Positions 1 to 8,571 of a stretch of DNA of 64,000 nt are shown in pieces. The stretch comes from Bradyrhizobium manausense (GTDB lineage Bacteria > Pseudomonadota > Alphaproteobacteria > Rhizobiales > Xanthobacteraceae): positions 222,323 through 286,322 of the forward strand of contig NZ_JAFCJI010000003.1 of NCBI RefSeq assembly GCF_018131105.1. Reading direction: 5' to 3'. Below the pieces are notes generated by a model. That model did no database searches and had not been told where the DNA came from. It saw only the letters and a program-made list of their open reading frames with translations. Position 1 is the stretch's first letter, and each line of letters opens with the position of its first letter. The position numbers and the translations under genes were made by a program.

Positions 1-576
1 GGCACTCCGTGCACGCCCCTGGTGCGGATCGCGGCGAACGAGCCGTGGCTTGCGAAAGCGCCGATGGACATCGGCGCCTTCGGCATCAATTTCCCGATGA
101 TCACCAATCGCGACGAGGCCGAGAAAGCGGTGCGCAGCGTGCGCTATCCGCCGCGCGGCGATCGGCTCTGGGGTCCCTTCCATGCTCCATTCCGCTGGGG
201 CCAGTCGATGCCTGACTACATGGCGTCAGCCGACGACGAGATGATCTGCATGATCACCATCGAGCATGTCGATGCCGTCAACCGCATCGACGAGATCATG
301 GCAACGCCGGGCATCGACGTCGCGGTCATCGGTCCCGGCGATCTCGCCACCTCCATCAACAAGCGCGGCCAGATGGACGATCCGGAATTGCGCGAGCTGA
401 TCGCGCGCGCCGAGGCCGGCATCCTCAGAAGCGGCGTGCCGATCGGCGGCGTGGCACGCAGCGCCGACCAGGCCAACGCCCTGATCGATCGCGGCTACCG
501 CGCGATCGCGCTCGGCTTCGACTGGTCGCTGTTCCAGCGCGGCATCATGGCGGCGTTCGACGGGATCAAACGCTGA
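1..576 (+). CDS. HpcH/HpaI-family aldolase (5' end outside window)
   Basis: Class II pyruvate-type aldolase of the HpcH/HpaI family, which cleaves or forms 4-hydroxy-2-oxoacids with a divalent metal. The reading frame is open from base 1, so the N-terminal part is cut off and 191 C-terminal residues are visible. The metal-site Glu is in MITIEHVDA and the conserved GPGDLATS segment follows after the usual spacing (family knowledge). The real substrate cannot be told from the sequence; 2,4-dihydroxyhept-2-enedioate aldolase and citrate-lyase-beta-like enzymes share this fold. The next gene lies about 100 bases downstream on the same strand and is not obviously related. Confidence 0.85.
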   Translation, partial: GTPCTPLVRIAANEPWLAKAPMDIGAFGINFPMITNRDEAEKAVRSVRYPPRGDRLWGPFHAPFRWGQSMPDYMASADDEMICMITIEHVDAVNRIDEIMATPGIDVAVIGPGDLATSINKRGQMDDPELRELIARAEAGILRSGVPIGGVARSADQANALIDRGYRAIALGFDWSLFQRGIMAAFDGIKR

Positions 577-677
577 GCTGTGGCCCCAGCTCTTGAGGCT
601 TGCCGCGAACGGCAGTGCTGCTAGGGTCGGCGGCCTTTCGCCGTCCCCCACGTCAGCCCGCTGGAACCGACATAACG

Positions 678-1445
678 ATGCGCGGTCAACCCAAGAACAT
701 TTCGCTGCCGCGCCGCCTGATTATCGACCTCATGCGCGCGTCGATGGACGTGCCGTTCGTTTCACAGTCCCGCTCGCTCAATATCGGCCCCCTGCTGGAG
801 GCTCGCGCTGGTGCGGCAGCGCCCGCCGGCTGGGCGGCGATGTTCGCCAAGGCCTTTGCGCTGGTGGCGAGGGACGAGCCGATCCTGCGCACCGTCTACG
901 CCAAATGGCCCTGGCCGTCGTTCTACGAGCTCCCCAATAGCGTGGCGTCGGTGGCCATCGCCCGGGTCGAGAACGGCGAGGAATGCGTGATGCCGCAGCG
1001 AATCGCGGCCCCCGAGGCTATGGCGCTGTCCGCGATCGATGCCGAAATCCGGCGCGCCAAGAACGCCCCGATCGACGACGTCCCGATGTTCCGCAAGATC
1101 ATGCGGGTCACCCGGTTACCGCTGCCGCTGCGGCGGCTGTCCTGGGCCGTAGGGCTGAATTTCGGCCGGCAGCGCGGCAATTGGTTCGGCAGCTTCGCGG
1201 TCAGCTCTGTGGCCGCCTATGGCGGCGGCGAGATCCATCCCATTACCCCTGGCCCGTTCATCCTCACTTATGGGGGGGTCGAGCCCGACCAGACCGTCCG
1301 TGTCGTGATCCGTTGGGACCACCGGGTCACGGATGGCGCCCCCATCGCACGGGTCCTGACCCTGATAGAACAGGTCCTGAACACTGAAATTGCTGCCGAA
1401 TTGCGCGCGGCCGGCCCTAGGCCGATCCGGGCTGTCGGGACGTGA
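678..1445 (+). CDS. Stand-alone 2-oxoacid dehydrogenase acyltransferase-like catalytic domain
   Basis: A 255-residue protein resembling only the catalytic (CoA-dependent acyltransferase) domain of E2 subunits of 2-oxoacid dehydrogenase complexes. The C-terminal motif DHRVTDGAP matches the E2 active-site motif DHRxxDG, so the catalytic His and Asp are kept. There is no lipoyl domain and no peripheral-subunit-binding domain, and no E1 or E3 gene is nearby, so it is not a normal E2. The start at 678 gives MRGQPKN; an upstream in-frame non-ATG start is possible. Substrate unknown; a free-standing acyltransferase is the best inference. Confidence 0.7.
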   Translation: MRGQPKNISLPRRLIIDLMRASMDVPFVSQSRSLNIGPLLEARAGAAAPAGWAAMFAKAFALVARDEPILRTVYAKWPWPSFYELPNSVASVAIARVENGEECVMPQRIAAPEAMALSAIDAEIRRAKNAPIDDVPMFRKIMRVTRLPLPLRRLSWAVGLNFGRQRGNWFGSFAVSSVAAYGGGEIHPITPGPFILTYGGVEPDQTVRVVIRWDHRVTDGAPIARVLTLIEQVLNTEIAAELRAAGPRPIRAVGT

Positions 1446-1499
1446 TCCGGGCCTATTCGCATTGACAGCGAACCCCAAACTCCCCTAAAAGCCCACTGC

Positions 1500-1523
1500 T
1501 CGCGGGCCGATTTCGGCCCGCGA
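1500..1523. other. GC hairpin between the acyltransferase gene and rpsD
   Basis: A perfect inverted repeat (gcgggccga / tcggcccgc) forms a strong hairpin without a T-tract. It lies 55 bases after the acyltransferase stop and about 120 bases before rpsD. It could be a weak terminator of the upstream gene or part of the rpsD leader; the sequence does not decide. Confidence 0.45.
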
Positions 1524-1642
1524 AGCGTTTCGCGACCCGTGGTCCACTCCCTTAAGCTTTGGGGATCGGACCTGTCAGTGCCGGGCTAGCCCGTCACCCA
1601 GGAGGGCGCGTTTCCTCAAACCATGCAACCGAAGAGGACGCG

Positions 1643-2260
1643 ATGACTAAGCGCAGTGAGGCGAAGTACAAACTCGATCGCCGTATGGGCCAGAACATCT
1701 GGGGCCGCCCGAAGAGCCCCGTGAACCGCCGCGAATACGGCCCCGGCCAGCACGGCCAGCGCCGCAAGGGCAAGCTCTCGGACTTCGGCGTGCAGCTGCG
1801 CGCCAAGCAGAAGCTGAAGGGCTACTACGCCAACATCAGCGAGCGTCAGTTCCACGGCATCTATGTCGAGGCCAGCCGCCTCAAGGGTGACACCGGCGAG
1901 AACCTGATCGGCTTGCTCGAGCGTCGTCTCGACGCGGTCGTGTACCGCGCCAAGTTCGTCTCGACGATCTTCGCCGCCCGCCAGTTCATCAACCACGGCC
2001 ACATCAAGGTGAACGGCCGCAAGGTCAACATCTCGAGCTACCAGATCAAGGTCGGCGACGTGATCGAGGTGAAGGAAGCCTCCAAGCAGCTCGCCCACGT
2101 TCTCGAAGCAAGCCAGCTCCCCGAGCGCGACACCCCCGACTATCTCGAAGTCGACCACGGCAAGATGACCGCCAAGTACGTGCGCATCCCCGGCCTCTCC
2201 GACGTGCCGTTCCCGGTGCAGATGGAGCCCCATCTGGTCGTCGAATTCTATTCGCGCTAA
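1643..2260 (+). CDS. rpsD: 30S ribosomal protein S4
   Basis: Small-subunit primary assembly protein that binds 16S rRNA. The 205-residue length is normal for the alphaproteobacterial form. The N-terminal region lacks the Cys4 zinc site (C-minus form), and the S4 RNA-binding domain with the ARQFINHGHIKVNGRKVN segment is clear at about residues 95-160. The start at 1643 follows a GAGGACGCG stretch. The gene is transcribed alone: a Rho-independent terminator follows the stop within 15 bases. In many bacteria S4 is in the alpha operon, but in Rhizobiales it stands alone, as here. Confidence 0.98.
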   Translation: MTKRSEAKYKLDRRMGQNIWGRPKSPVNRREYGPGQHGQRRKGKLSDFGVQLRAKQKLKGYYANISERQFHGIYVEASRLKGDTGENLIGLLERRLDAVVYRAKFVSTIFAARQFINHGHIKVNGRKVNISSYQIKVGDVIEVKEASKQLAHVLEASQLPERDTPDYLEVDHGKMTAKYVRIPGLSDVPFPVQMEPHLVVEFYSR

Positions 2261-2273
2261 GATCTGAATATCG

Positions 2274-2300
2274 AAAGGCCCCGGTTCGCCGGGGCCTTTT
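2274..2300 (+). terminator. rpsD Rho-independent terminator
   Basis: Stem aaaggccccgg / ccggggccttt with a short ttcg loop and a T-run, starting 14 bases after the rpsD stop. Confidence 0.9.
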
Positions 2301-2349
2301 TGCTTAAGAGCCACATTTCAGTGGCCGCACAGCCTATAGGAGCCGTCGC

Positions 2350-3417
2350 ATGCTCTACACCCCTCCCCCTGTTGATCCCAAGGCGCCGCCGGTGCGCATC
2401 AACCTGCTCTCGGACACGCAGACCAAGCCAACGGCTGCGATGCGCGAGGCGATGGCGCGGGCCGAGGTTGGTGACGAGCAGGTCGGTGACGATCCGACCG
2501 TGAATGCGCTGTGCGAGCGCGTGGCCGATCTGATGGGCAAGGAGGCCGCGGTCTACATGCCCTCCGGCACGATGTGCAACGTCACGGCGACGCTGGTGCA
2601 TTGCCGGCCCGGAGACGAGATCCTCGCGCACGAGACCGCGCACATCATCGCCCGCGAAGGCGGTGCGCATGCCGCGATCGGCGGTTTCCAGGTCACGCAG
2701 CTCAAGGGGCCCGACGGCCAGTTCACCCCTGAGACGTTCCGCAAGGCGCTGCACCCGCGCACGCGCTACCAGCCGACGCAGACCGTCGTCAGCGTCGAGC
2801 AGACCGCCAATATCGGCGGCGGCACGATCTGGAAGCAGTCCGCGCTCGACGAGATCGTCGCGATCGCCAGGCAACATGGACTTGTCACCCATATGGACGG
2901 TGCGCGCCTGCTCAACGCCACCGTGGCGAGCGGCGTCTCCCCGCGCGACATGACCGCCGGCTGGGATTCGGCCTGGATCGATTTCTCCAAGGGTCTGGGC
3001 GCTCCGATCGGCGGCGTGCTCGCAGGCACGCGTGCCTTCATCGACGCGGTGTGGCAATGGAAGCAGCGCCTCGGCGGCTCGATGCGGCAGGCCGGAATCT
3101 GCGCGGCCGCCTGCATCTACGCGCTCGATCATCATGTCGAGCGCCTTGCCGACGACCACGCCAATGCGCGGGCGCTCGCGCGCGGCCTGTCACAGATCGC
3201 AGGCATCGAGGTACAGGAGCCCGAGACCAACCTGGTGTTCTTCAAGCCTGAAGGTGCCGGCGTTGCCGGCGACAAGATGGTCGCGGCACTGCGCCAGCGC
3301 GGCGTGACGCTCGCGATGATGGACGGCCGCATCCGCGCCTGCACCCATCTCGACGTCAATGCCAGCCAGGTCGAGGAAGCGATCGGCTATGTCAGAGAGA
3401 TCGTGCGCGGGGCGTAA
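2350..3417 (+). CDS. ltaE: Low-specificity L-threonine aldolase-like PLP enzyme
   Basis: PLP fold-type I beta-eliminating lyase family, 355 residues. It probably cleaves L-threonine or allo-threonine to glycine and acetaldehyde. The PLP-binding lysine is in DFSKGLGAPIGG, the N-terminal LLSDTQTKPT segment matches the family's SDT...P motif, and HMDGARL carries the Asp that contacts the PLP pyridine nitrogen. An AGGAG sits about nine bases before the ATG. Its stop directly abuts the stop of the convergent serine hydrolase. Related beta-hydroxyaspartate aldolases cannot be excluded. A glycine-forming role would fit the gcv operon 31 kb away, but that link is only inference. Confidence 0.85.
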   Translation: MLYTPPPVDPKAPPVRINLLSDTQTKPTAAMREAMARAEVGDEQVGDDPTVNALCERVADLMGKEAAVYMPSGTMCNVTATLVHCRPGDEILAHETAHIIAREGGAHAAIGGFQVTQLKGPDGQFTPETFRKALHPRTRYQPTQTVVSVEQTANIGGGTIWKQSALDEIVAIARQHGLVTHMDGARLLNATVASGVSPRDMTAGWDSAWIDFSKGLGAPIGGVLAGTRAFIDAVWQWKQRLGGSMRQAGICAAACIYALDHHVERLADDHANARALARGLSQIAGIEVQEPETNLVFFKPEGAGVAGDKMVAALRQRGVTLAMMDGRIRACTHLDVNASQVEEAIGYVREIVRGA

Positions 3418-4680
3418 TCACCGGCCCATTGCCTGATAGATCAGCGTCTTCAGATCGAGCTGAATCCGACCGCGCTGCGACGGGGTCTGCACCATGAAGA
3501 TCCCGAACAGATCGTCTTCGGGATCGATGAAGAAGAAGGTGCCGCCGACGCCGTCCCAGCGATATTCGCCAAGCGGCCAGGACGTGCCTGATGGCACCGA
3601 CGTACGCACGGCAAAGCCGAGGCCGTAGCCGCTGGTCTCGCCTGGATAAAAGTTCTTGTCGCGCTCGACATGGGTTTCGGGGCCGACGTGATCCGACGCC
3701 ATCAATGCGACGGTTTCCGGCTTCAAATAGCGTCGCCCGTCGAGGGTGCCGCCATTGAGCAGCATCTGTGAGAAGCGCGCGTAGTCGCCGATGGTACCGA
3801 CGAGGCCGCCACCGCCCGACTCCCACCGCAACGGGCTTTTGATATCGCGGATCTGTGCCATCGGGCTGAGCGCGCGATCCGTCGGCATCGGCTCCGCGAT
3901 GCGCGGCCACTTGGCGGGGTCGGCGACGTAGAAAGCGGTGTCCTTCATCCCGAGCGGGTCAAGCAGCCGCTCCTTGGCGAACTCGAACAGCGATTTACCC
4001 GATATCACCTCGATGATGCGACCGAGCACGTCGAAGGAGAGGCCGTAATCCCAGATCGTGCCGGGCTGTTCGGCGAGCGGCAGCGTTGTGATCTTCGCGA
4101 CCAGCTCCGCATTGGTCAAAGCCTTGTTGTCGAACAGACCAGCGTCGGCATAGAGCTTGTTCACCAGGTCCCCGTCATAATAGCCGTAGGGGATTCCGGC
4201 GGTATGGCGCATCAAATCCTCTATCGTGACCGGACGTTTGAGCGGCTCCAGTTCCAGCGAGACCTTGTTGTCTTCGGCTTTCCTCTCGACGCCGACCTTC
4301 ATGCCGGCAAAGGCCGGAATGTACTTCGAGACTGGATCGTTGATCGCGAGCTTGCCCTCCTCCACCAGCATCATCGCCAGGACGGAGGTGACCGGCTTCG
4401 ACATCGAATAGAGCCGGAAGATCGTGTCCGCGCTCATCGAAATTTCGGTCGCGACGTCGCGGACGCCGAAATTCTCGTGATAGACCGGCTTGCCGTGCTG
4501 CTGCAGCAAGAGGATCGCGCCCGGAATCTTGCCGGTCGCGATCTCGTTCCTGATGTAATCGGAGACTTTGGCGAGGCCCTCGGGCGTGAACCTGTGTGCG
4601 CGGCCCTCGGAACCCGCCTGCGCACCGGCGACGCCGAACAAGAGAACGAGCGCCGCGATCAGCGCGCGGCGCCCGCGCAT
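3418..4680 (-). CDS. Exported serine hydrolase (beta-lactamase/class C family), copy 1
   Basis: A 420-residue protein with an N-terminal signal peptide (MRGRRALIAALVLLFGVAGAQA). It has the class C beta-lactamase/DD-peptidase/esterase fold. The catalytic SxxK motif is SMSKP at about residue 90, followed by a Tyr in WDYGLS that can serve as the second motif. It probably acts in the periplasm as an esterase or peptidase; a true beta-lactamase role is not supported. The start at 4680 leaves one base after the stop of the paralogous gene upstream, so the two form a tight operon. An in-frame ATG 21 bases upstream would overlap the neighbour and lacks the clean signal peptide. Confidence 0.85.
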   Translation of the reverse strand: MRGRRALIAALVLLFGVAGAQAGSEGRAHRFTPEGLAKVSDYIRNEIATGKIPGAILLLQQHGKPVYHENFGVRDVATEISMSADTIFRLYSMSKPVTSVLAMMLVEEGKLAINDPVSKYIPAFAGMKVGVERKAEDNKVSLELEPLKRPVTIEDLMRHTAGIPYGYYDGDLVNKLYADAGLFDNKALTNAELVAKITTLPLAEQPGTIWDYGLSFDVLGRIIEVISGKSLFEFAKERLLDPLGMKDTAFYVADPAKWPRIAEPMPTDRALSPMAQIRDIKSPLRWESGGGGLVGTIGDYARFSQMLLNGGTLDGRRYLKPETVALMASDHVGPETHVERDKNFYPGETSGYGLGFAVRTSVPSGTSWPLGEYRWDGVGGTFFFIDPEDDLFGIFMVQTPSQRGRIQLDLKTLIYQAMGR

Positions 4681-4681
4681 G

Positions 4682-5968
4682 TCAGTTTTCCATGGCTTCA
4701 TAGACCAGTTGCTTCAATGTCCGTTGGATGCGCTGGCGCTCTGTCGGGGTCTGTTCCAGCAGCACGAAGAACATGTCCTGCTTGCGGTCGATCACGAAAT
4801 AGCAGCCGGAGGCGCCGTCCCACTTCAATTCCCCGAGATCGCCGGGCGGCGGCGGCTTTGCGTTGCCGGGATCGGTACGGACGGCAAGGCCAAGGCCGAA
4901 GCCGAAGCCGTCGCCAGGGAAATAGAAATAGTCGCGATCGACGCCGGAGCCCGGGCCGATCTGATCGGTCGTCAGCTGCTTGAATGTCTCGGGCTTGAGG
5001 ATGGTCTTGCCGTCGAGGCTGCCGCCGTTGAGCAGCATCTGCGCAAAGCGTTCATAGTCGGCCATGGTCGTCACCATGCCGCCGCTGGCGAACTGGATCT
5101 TCTTGGCGACCGTCGGATCGTTGATGCGGCCGACCCGGAAATCGCTGTCGTTCGGCACCGGCTGCGCCAGCAGTTTCTGCTTTTCGGGGTCGGTGACGAG
5201 GAAGCCGGTGTCGACCATGCCGAGCGGCCCGAGCAGCAGGTCCTGCTCGATATCGAGCAGCGGTTTACCGGCGGAGACTTCCATCACGCGCGCCAGAATG
5301 TCGGTGGAATGACCGTATTGCCACAGCGCGCCCGGCTGATTGTGCAGCGGCAGTTTGGCGATGCGCTCGGCGAACTCGGCGAGGTCGAAATCGCCGTCAT
5401 AGATCTTGGCGGCGCGATAGGCCTTGCGGACCAGACTGTCGCCGTAGAAACCATAAGTGACGCCCGATGTGTGCGTCATCAGATCCTTCACCGTCATCGG
5501 CCGGTTCGGCGGCACCAGCTCCAGCGATTTGGTGCCGTCATCGGCCTTCTTCTCGACGCCGACCTTCACATTGGCGAAGGACGGGATGTATTTGGAGACG
5601 GGATCGTCGAGCTTGAACTTGCCGTCCTCGATCATCTTCATCGCGACCACCGAGGTGATCGCCTTGCTCATCGAGAACAGCCGGAAGATCGTCTTGTCGG
5701 TGATCGGCGCCTTGCTGACCACGTCCTGCACGCCGAAAGCCTCGTGATAGACCGGCTTGCCGTGCTGCTTGATCAGCACGGTCGCACCGGCAATCTTGCC
5801 GGTCGCGACCTCGTTCTTGAAGAACTCGCTCACCTTGGCGAGCTTGTCCGGATTGAAATGCGCGCCGGCCGGAATCTCGTAGGTGCCCTCAGCGCGCGCA
5901 AGCGACACCGTACCGAGCGACACAAGCGCACCGCAGACCAGCGCACGTAGTCCAAAACGTAAAATCAT
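4682..5968 (-). CDS. Exported serine hydrolase (beta-lactamase/class C family), copy 2
   Basis: A 428-residue paralogue of the downstream gene with the same layout: signal peptide (ILRFGLRALVCGALVSL then an ARA cleavage region), SMSKA as SxxK, and WQYGHS as the Tyr motif. The two share long identical blocks (for example GKPVYHE, DPVSKYIP and FAQMLLNGG/FSQMLLNGG), which indicates a tandem duplication. A GGGGAGGGG Shine-Dalgarno sits just before the ATG at 5968, which decides this start over the much longer open frame upstream. Substrate unknown; a periplasmic esterase/transpeptidase-like enzyme is the family expectation. Confidence 0.85.
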   Translation of the reverse strand: MILRFGLRALVCGALVSLGTVSLARAEGTYEIPAGAHFNPDKLAKVSEFFKNEVATGKIAGATVLIKQHGKPVYHEAFGVQDVVSKAPITDKTIFRLFSMSKAITSVVAMKMIEDGKFKLDDPVSKYIPSFANVKVGVEKKADDGTKSLELVPPNRPMTVKDLMTHTSGVTYGFYGDSLVRKAYRAAKIYDGDFDLAEFAERIAKLPLHNQPGALWQYGHSTDILARVMEVSAGKPLLDIEQDLLLGPLGMVDTGFLVTDPEKQKLLAQPVPNDSDFRVGRINDPTVAKKIQFASGGMVTTMADYERFAQMLLNGGSLDGKTILKPETFKQLTTDQIGPGSGVDRDYFYFPGDGFGFGLGLAVRTDPGNAKPPPPGDLGELKWDGASGCYFVIDRKQDMFFVLLEQTPTERQRIQRTLKQLVYEAMEN

Positions 5969-6014
5969 ATCCCCTCCCCGGAACATGGCTGGCCGGAGTG
6001 TACTGACCACGTCA

Positions 6015-6566
6015 TCAGGCACAAGGGCTGCCGTAACGTGCCAAAACGTCCGTGTGGAGGACCGCGCTTGCCTCCGAGAAACAGCAGAATATGACGCGAG
6101 TGACCGAGGGGGCCGTCGGCAGGGTGTCGATCGTCGCGTGGACCGCAATCTTCGCGGCCCGGTCGGCAGGAAAGCGATACACGCCGGTGGAGATTGCGGA
6201 GAATGCCAGCGAGGTCAGCCCATTGGCCTGCGAGATCTCGAGCGCCCGGCGATAACAGGAATTGAGCGCCTCGGCCTCCCCGCGGTCCCCGCCATACCAG
6301 ACGGGGCCGACCGCGTGGATCACATGCCGTGCCGGCAGGCGATAGCCCTTCGTGATCTTGGCATCACCGGTCCGACATCCACCGAGCATCCGGCATTCAG
6401 CCAGCAGCTCAGGCCCCGCCGCCCGATGGATCGCACCATCGACGCCGCCCCCGCCAAGGAGCGACGTGTTGGCCGCGTTGACGATGGCGTCAACGCTCAG
6501 CGTGGTGATGTCGGCAACGATGACATCGAGCTGGACGTCGCCGATCCGGCGCGTCAGCACCGTCAC
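6015..6566 (-). CDS. Macro-domain protein, O-acetyl-ADP-ribose deacetylase-like
   Basis: A 183-residue single macro domain. The ADP-ribose-binding signature NAANTSLLGGGGVDGAIH and the later STGVYRFP loop are both intact, as in YmdB/MacroD-type hydrolases. It likely removes acetyl or ADP-ribosyl groups from O-acetyl-ADP-ribose or modified proteins in the cytoplasm. The gene starts three bases after the grxD stop, so it is cotranscribed with the glutaredoxin. No other ADP-ribosylation gene is visible nearby. Confidence 0.9.
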   Translation of the reverse strand: MTVLTRRIGDVQLDVIVADITTLSVDAIVNAANTSLLGGGGVDGAIHRAAGPELLAECRMLGGCRTGDAKITKGYRLPARHVIHAVGPVWYGGDRGEAEALNSCYRRALEISQANGLTSLAFSAISTGVYRFPADRAAKIAVHATIDTLPTAPSVTRVIFCCFSEASAVLHTDVLARYGSPCA

Positions 6567-6569
6567 GGA

Positions 6570-6896
6570 TCAGGCCGCGACGACGACGCCCTTCTCGGAG
6601 AAGAGCTGCTGCAGTTCGCCGGCCTGGAACATCTCACGGACGATGTCGCAGCCGCCAACGAACTCGCCCTTCACGTAGAGCTGGGGGATGGTCGGCCAGT
6701 TCGAGAATTCCTTGATGCCGTTGCGCAGTTCGGCGGATTCCAGAACGTTAAGGCCCTTATAGCCGACGCCGATATGGTCGAGGATCTGGACGACCTGGCC
6801 GGAGAAACCGCACTGCGGAAATTGCGGCGTACCCTTCATGAACAGAACCACGTCGTTCGACTTCACTTCGTTGTCGATGAATTCCGCGATGCTCAT
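6570..6896 (-). CDS. grxD: Monothiol glutaredoxin (CGFS type)
   Basis: A 108-residue Grx4-type monothiol glutaredoxin. The CGFS active site is in PQCGFSGQ, and WPTIPQLYV and GGCDI form the glutathione-binding surface. Such proteins bind a glutathione-ligated [2Fe-2S] cluster, usually with a BolA partner. A bolA gene lies on the same strand 3.9 kb upstream (10779-11015) but separated by ltrA and the opposite-strand egtB/egtD. The start MSIAEFI at 6896 is the usual family start; a longer frame to 6929 exists but has no recognisable extension. Confidence 0.95.
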   Translation of the reverse strand: MSIAEFIDNEVKSNDVVLFMKGTPQFPQCGFSGQVVQILDHIGVGYKGLNVLESAELRNGIKEFSNWPTIPQLYVKGEFVGGCDIVREMFQAGELQQLFSEKGVVVAA

Positions 6897-7187
6897 ATCC
6901 GTGTCCTTCTGGGGCGGAGCCCGTAACAATATCTTCGGGCCGGCTCAGCCGATCTAACCCGATACCTGCCTATATATGTAGCCCAAACCGTTGTGCATCC
7001 AAAGTAAAATGGCGGCGAACAGCCCCGGGACATCAGGCTACGGCGGCCCCGCCGTCATTACATGATGGCACGAATATCATCACTTGGGAGGACTTTCATA
7101 CCGTAACGGAGCCCCTATCTAGGACGAACCCAGGTTTTGGAACCTGATATCGCCAACAACGTTCTCTTGTCCTGTCTGGAGAAAAAC

Positions 7188-8435
7188 GTGACGAAACAAG
7201 CCTCCGCTACGGCCGCCCCGCCGCTTTCGTCACAATCGGCCACTCCGGATGGCCTCGCACAGGGGCTGGAGACCGCATTTCTCGCCGTCCGCAACGAGAC
7301 CGAACGTCGGGCCGCACCACTCTCGCCCGAGGACCAGCAGATCCAGTCCATGCCGGATGCGAGCCCGGCGAAATGGCACCGGGCCCACACCACCTGGTTC
7401 TGGGAGCAATTTCTGCTCGGCGAACATGCCCCTGGCTACCGGCCCTTCCACTCCGATTTCGCTTTCCTGTTCAATTCCTATTACGTCAGCGCCGGCCCCC
7501 GTCATGCCCGCAATCATCGCGGCGACATCACCCGGCCCAGCGCCAACGACGTCGGCGCCTACCGTCGCCATGTCGATGCGGCGGTCACCAAATTCTTCCG
7601 CGAGGCTGGCGAGGACAAGCTGCGCGAGGTGGCGCCACTGGTCGAGGTCGGGCTCAATCACGAGCAGCAGCATCAGGAATTGATGTACACCGACATCCTG
7701 CACGCCTTCGCGCAGAACCCGGTCTATCCGGCTTACGACAAGGACTGGCGCTTTCCGGCCGCGACACGCACTGGCGACGACTGGCTGATGCTCAACGAAG
7801 GCATCCACACTGTCGGCCATGCCGATGACACCTTTCATTTCGACAACGAGAAGCCCGCGCACCGCGCGCTCGTCGGCCCCGTCAAGGTCGCGCGCAATCT
7901 CGTCAGCAATGGCGAATGGCTCGCCTTCATGCGCGACGGCGGCTACGCAAAGGCAACGCTGTGGCTGATGGACGGCTTCGCCGCGGCCTCCAAGGAAGAT
8001 TGGCAGGCCCCGGGCCATTGGCGCGAGGTCGATGGCGGATGGCAGGTGATGACGCTTGCCGGCCTCAAGCCGGTCGATCCGGACGCGCCTGTCTGTCACA
8101 TCAGCTATTACGAAGCCGACGCGTTCGCGCGCTGGGCGGGAAAACATCTGCCCACCGAGATGGAATGGGAGGTCGCGGCACGCGCCGGTCAACTCAACGA
8201 CGCCTTCGGCATCGTCTGGCAGTGGACGCGTTCTTCATATTCGCCCTACCCCGGCTACCGTGCCGTCGAAGGCGCGCTCGGCGAGTACAACGGCAAGTTC
8301 ATGGTCAACCAGCTGGTGCTGCGCGGCTCGTCGCTGGCAACGCCGGATGGTCACAGCCGCGTCACTTATCGCAACTTCTTCTATCCGCACCACCGTTGGC
8401 AGTTCACGGGACTGCGGCTCGCCGACTACGTCTAG
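7188..8435 (+). CDS. egtB: Ergothioneine biosynthesis protein EgtB (hercynine sulfoxide synthase)
   Basis: Non-heme iron enzyme that joins hercynine with a thiol donor to make the sulfoxide precursor of ergothioneine. It has an N-terminal DinB-like four-helix domain (about residues 25-165) with the iron-ligand motif HEQQHQE, then a C-terminal FGE/sulfatase-modifying-factor domain ending RGSSLATPDGHSRVTYRNFF and WQFTGLRLA. The GTG start at 7188 has GGAG eight bases upstream; a TTG at 7137 in frame is less likely. EgtD follows 136 bases downstream. No egtA, egtC or egtE is present, so the sulfur donor (cysteine or gamma-glutamylcysteine) and C-S lyase are unknown from this window. Confidence 0.92.
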   Translation: MTKQASATAAPPLSSQSATPDGLAQGLETAFLAVRNETERRAAPLSPEDQQIQSMPDASPAKWHRAHTTWFWEQFLLGEHAPGYRPFHSDFAFLFNSYYVSAGPRHARNHRGDITRPSANDVGAYRRHVDAAVTKFFREAGEDKLREVAPLVEVGLNHEQQHQELMYTDILHAFAQNPVYPAYDKDWRFPAATRTGDDWLMLNEGIHTVGHADDTFHFDNEKPAHRALVGPVKVARNLVSNGEWLAFMRDGGYAKATLWLMDGFAAASKEDWQAPGHWREVDGGWQVMTLAGLKPVDPDAPVCHISYYEADAFARWAGKHLPTEMEWEVAARAGQLNDAFGIVWQWTRSSYSPYPGYRAVEGALGEYNGKFMVNQLVLRGSSLATPDGHSRVTYRNFFYPHHRWQFTGLRLADYV

Positions 8436-8520
8436 AGCATGATCCGGAAAAGTGTGTAGCGCTTTTCCGAAAAGATCATGCTCCAACAAAGACCTGAAGC
8501 GCGACCTCGTCGCGCTTCAG
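8435..8520. repeat. Intergenic palindrome of the gagcatgatc family plus adjoining hairpin
   Basis: Bases 8435-8483 form an imperfect palindrome bounded by gagcatgatc and gatcatgctc, a repeat widespread between genes in Bradyrhizobium and relatives. It is followed by an 11-bp perfect hairpin (ctgaagcgcga / tcgcgcttcag, 8494-8520). The element fills most of the egtB-egtD gap and starts on the last base of the egtB stop. There is no T-run, so it may not terminate; it may process or stabilise the mRNA. Confidence 0.8.
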
Positions 8521-8571
8521 ATTCTCATCCGACGACAACCGCGCGCCGGACAGCGCGTTCAGGAGAGTATC

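Noticed and set aside
8435..8520. Possible CRISPR-like or transposon end from the palindromes
   Set aside because: No regularly spaced repeats with unique spacers and no cas or transposase gene are present. The element is a single known-type palindrome.
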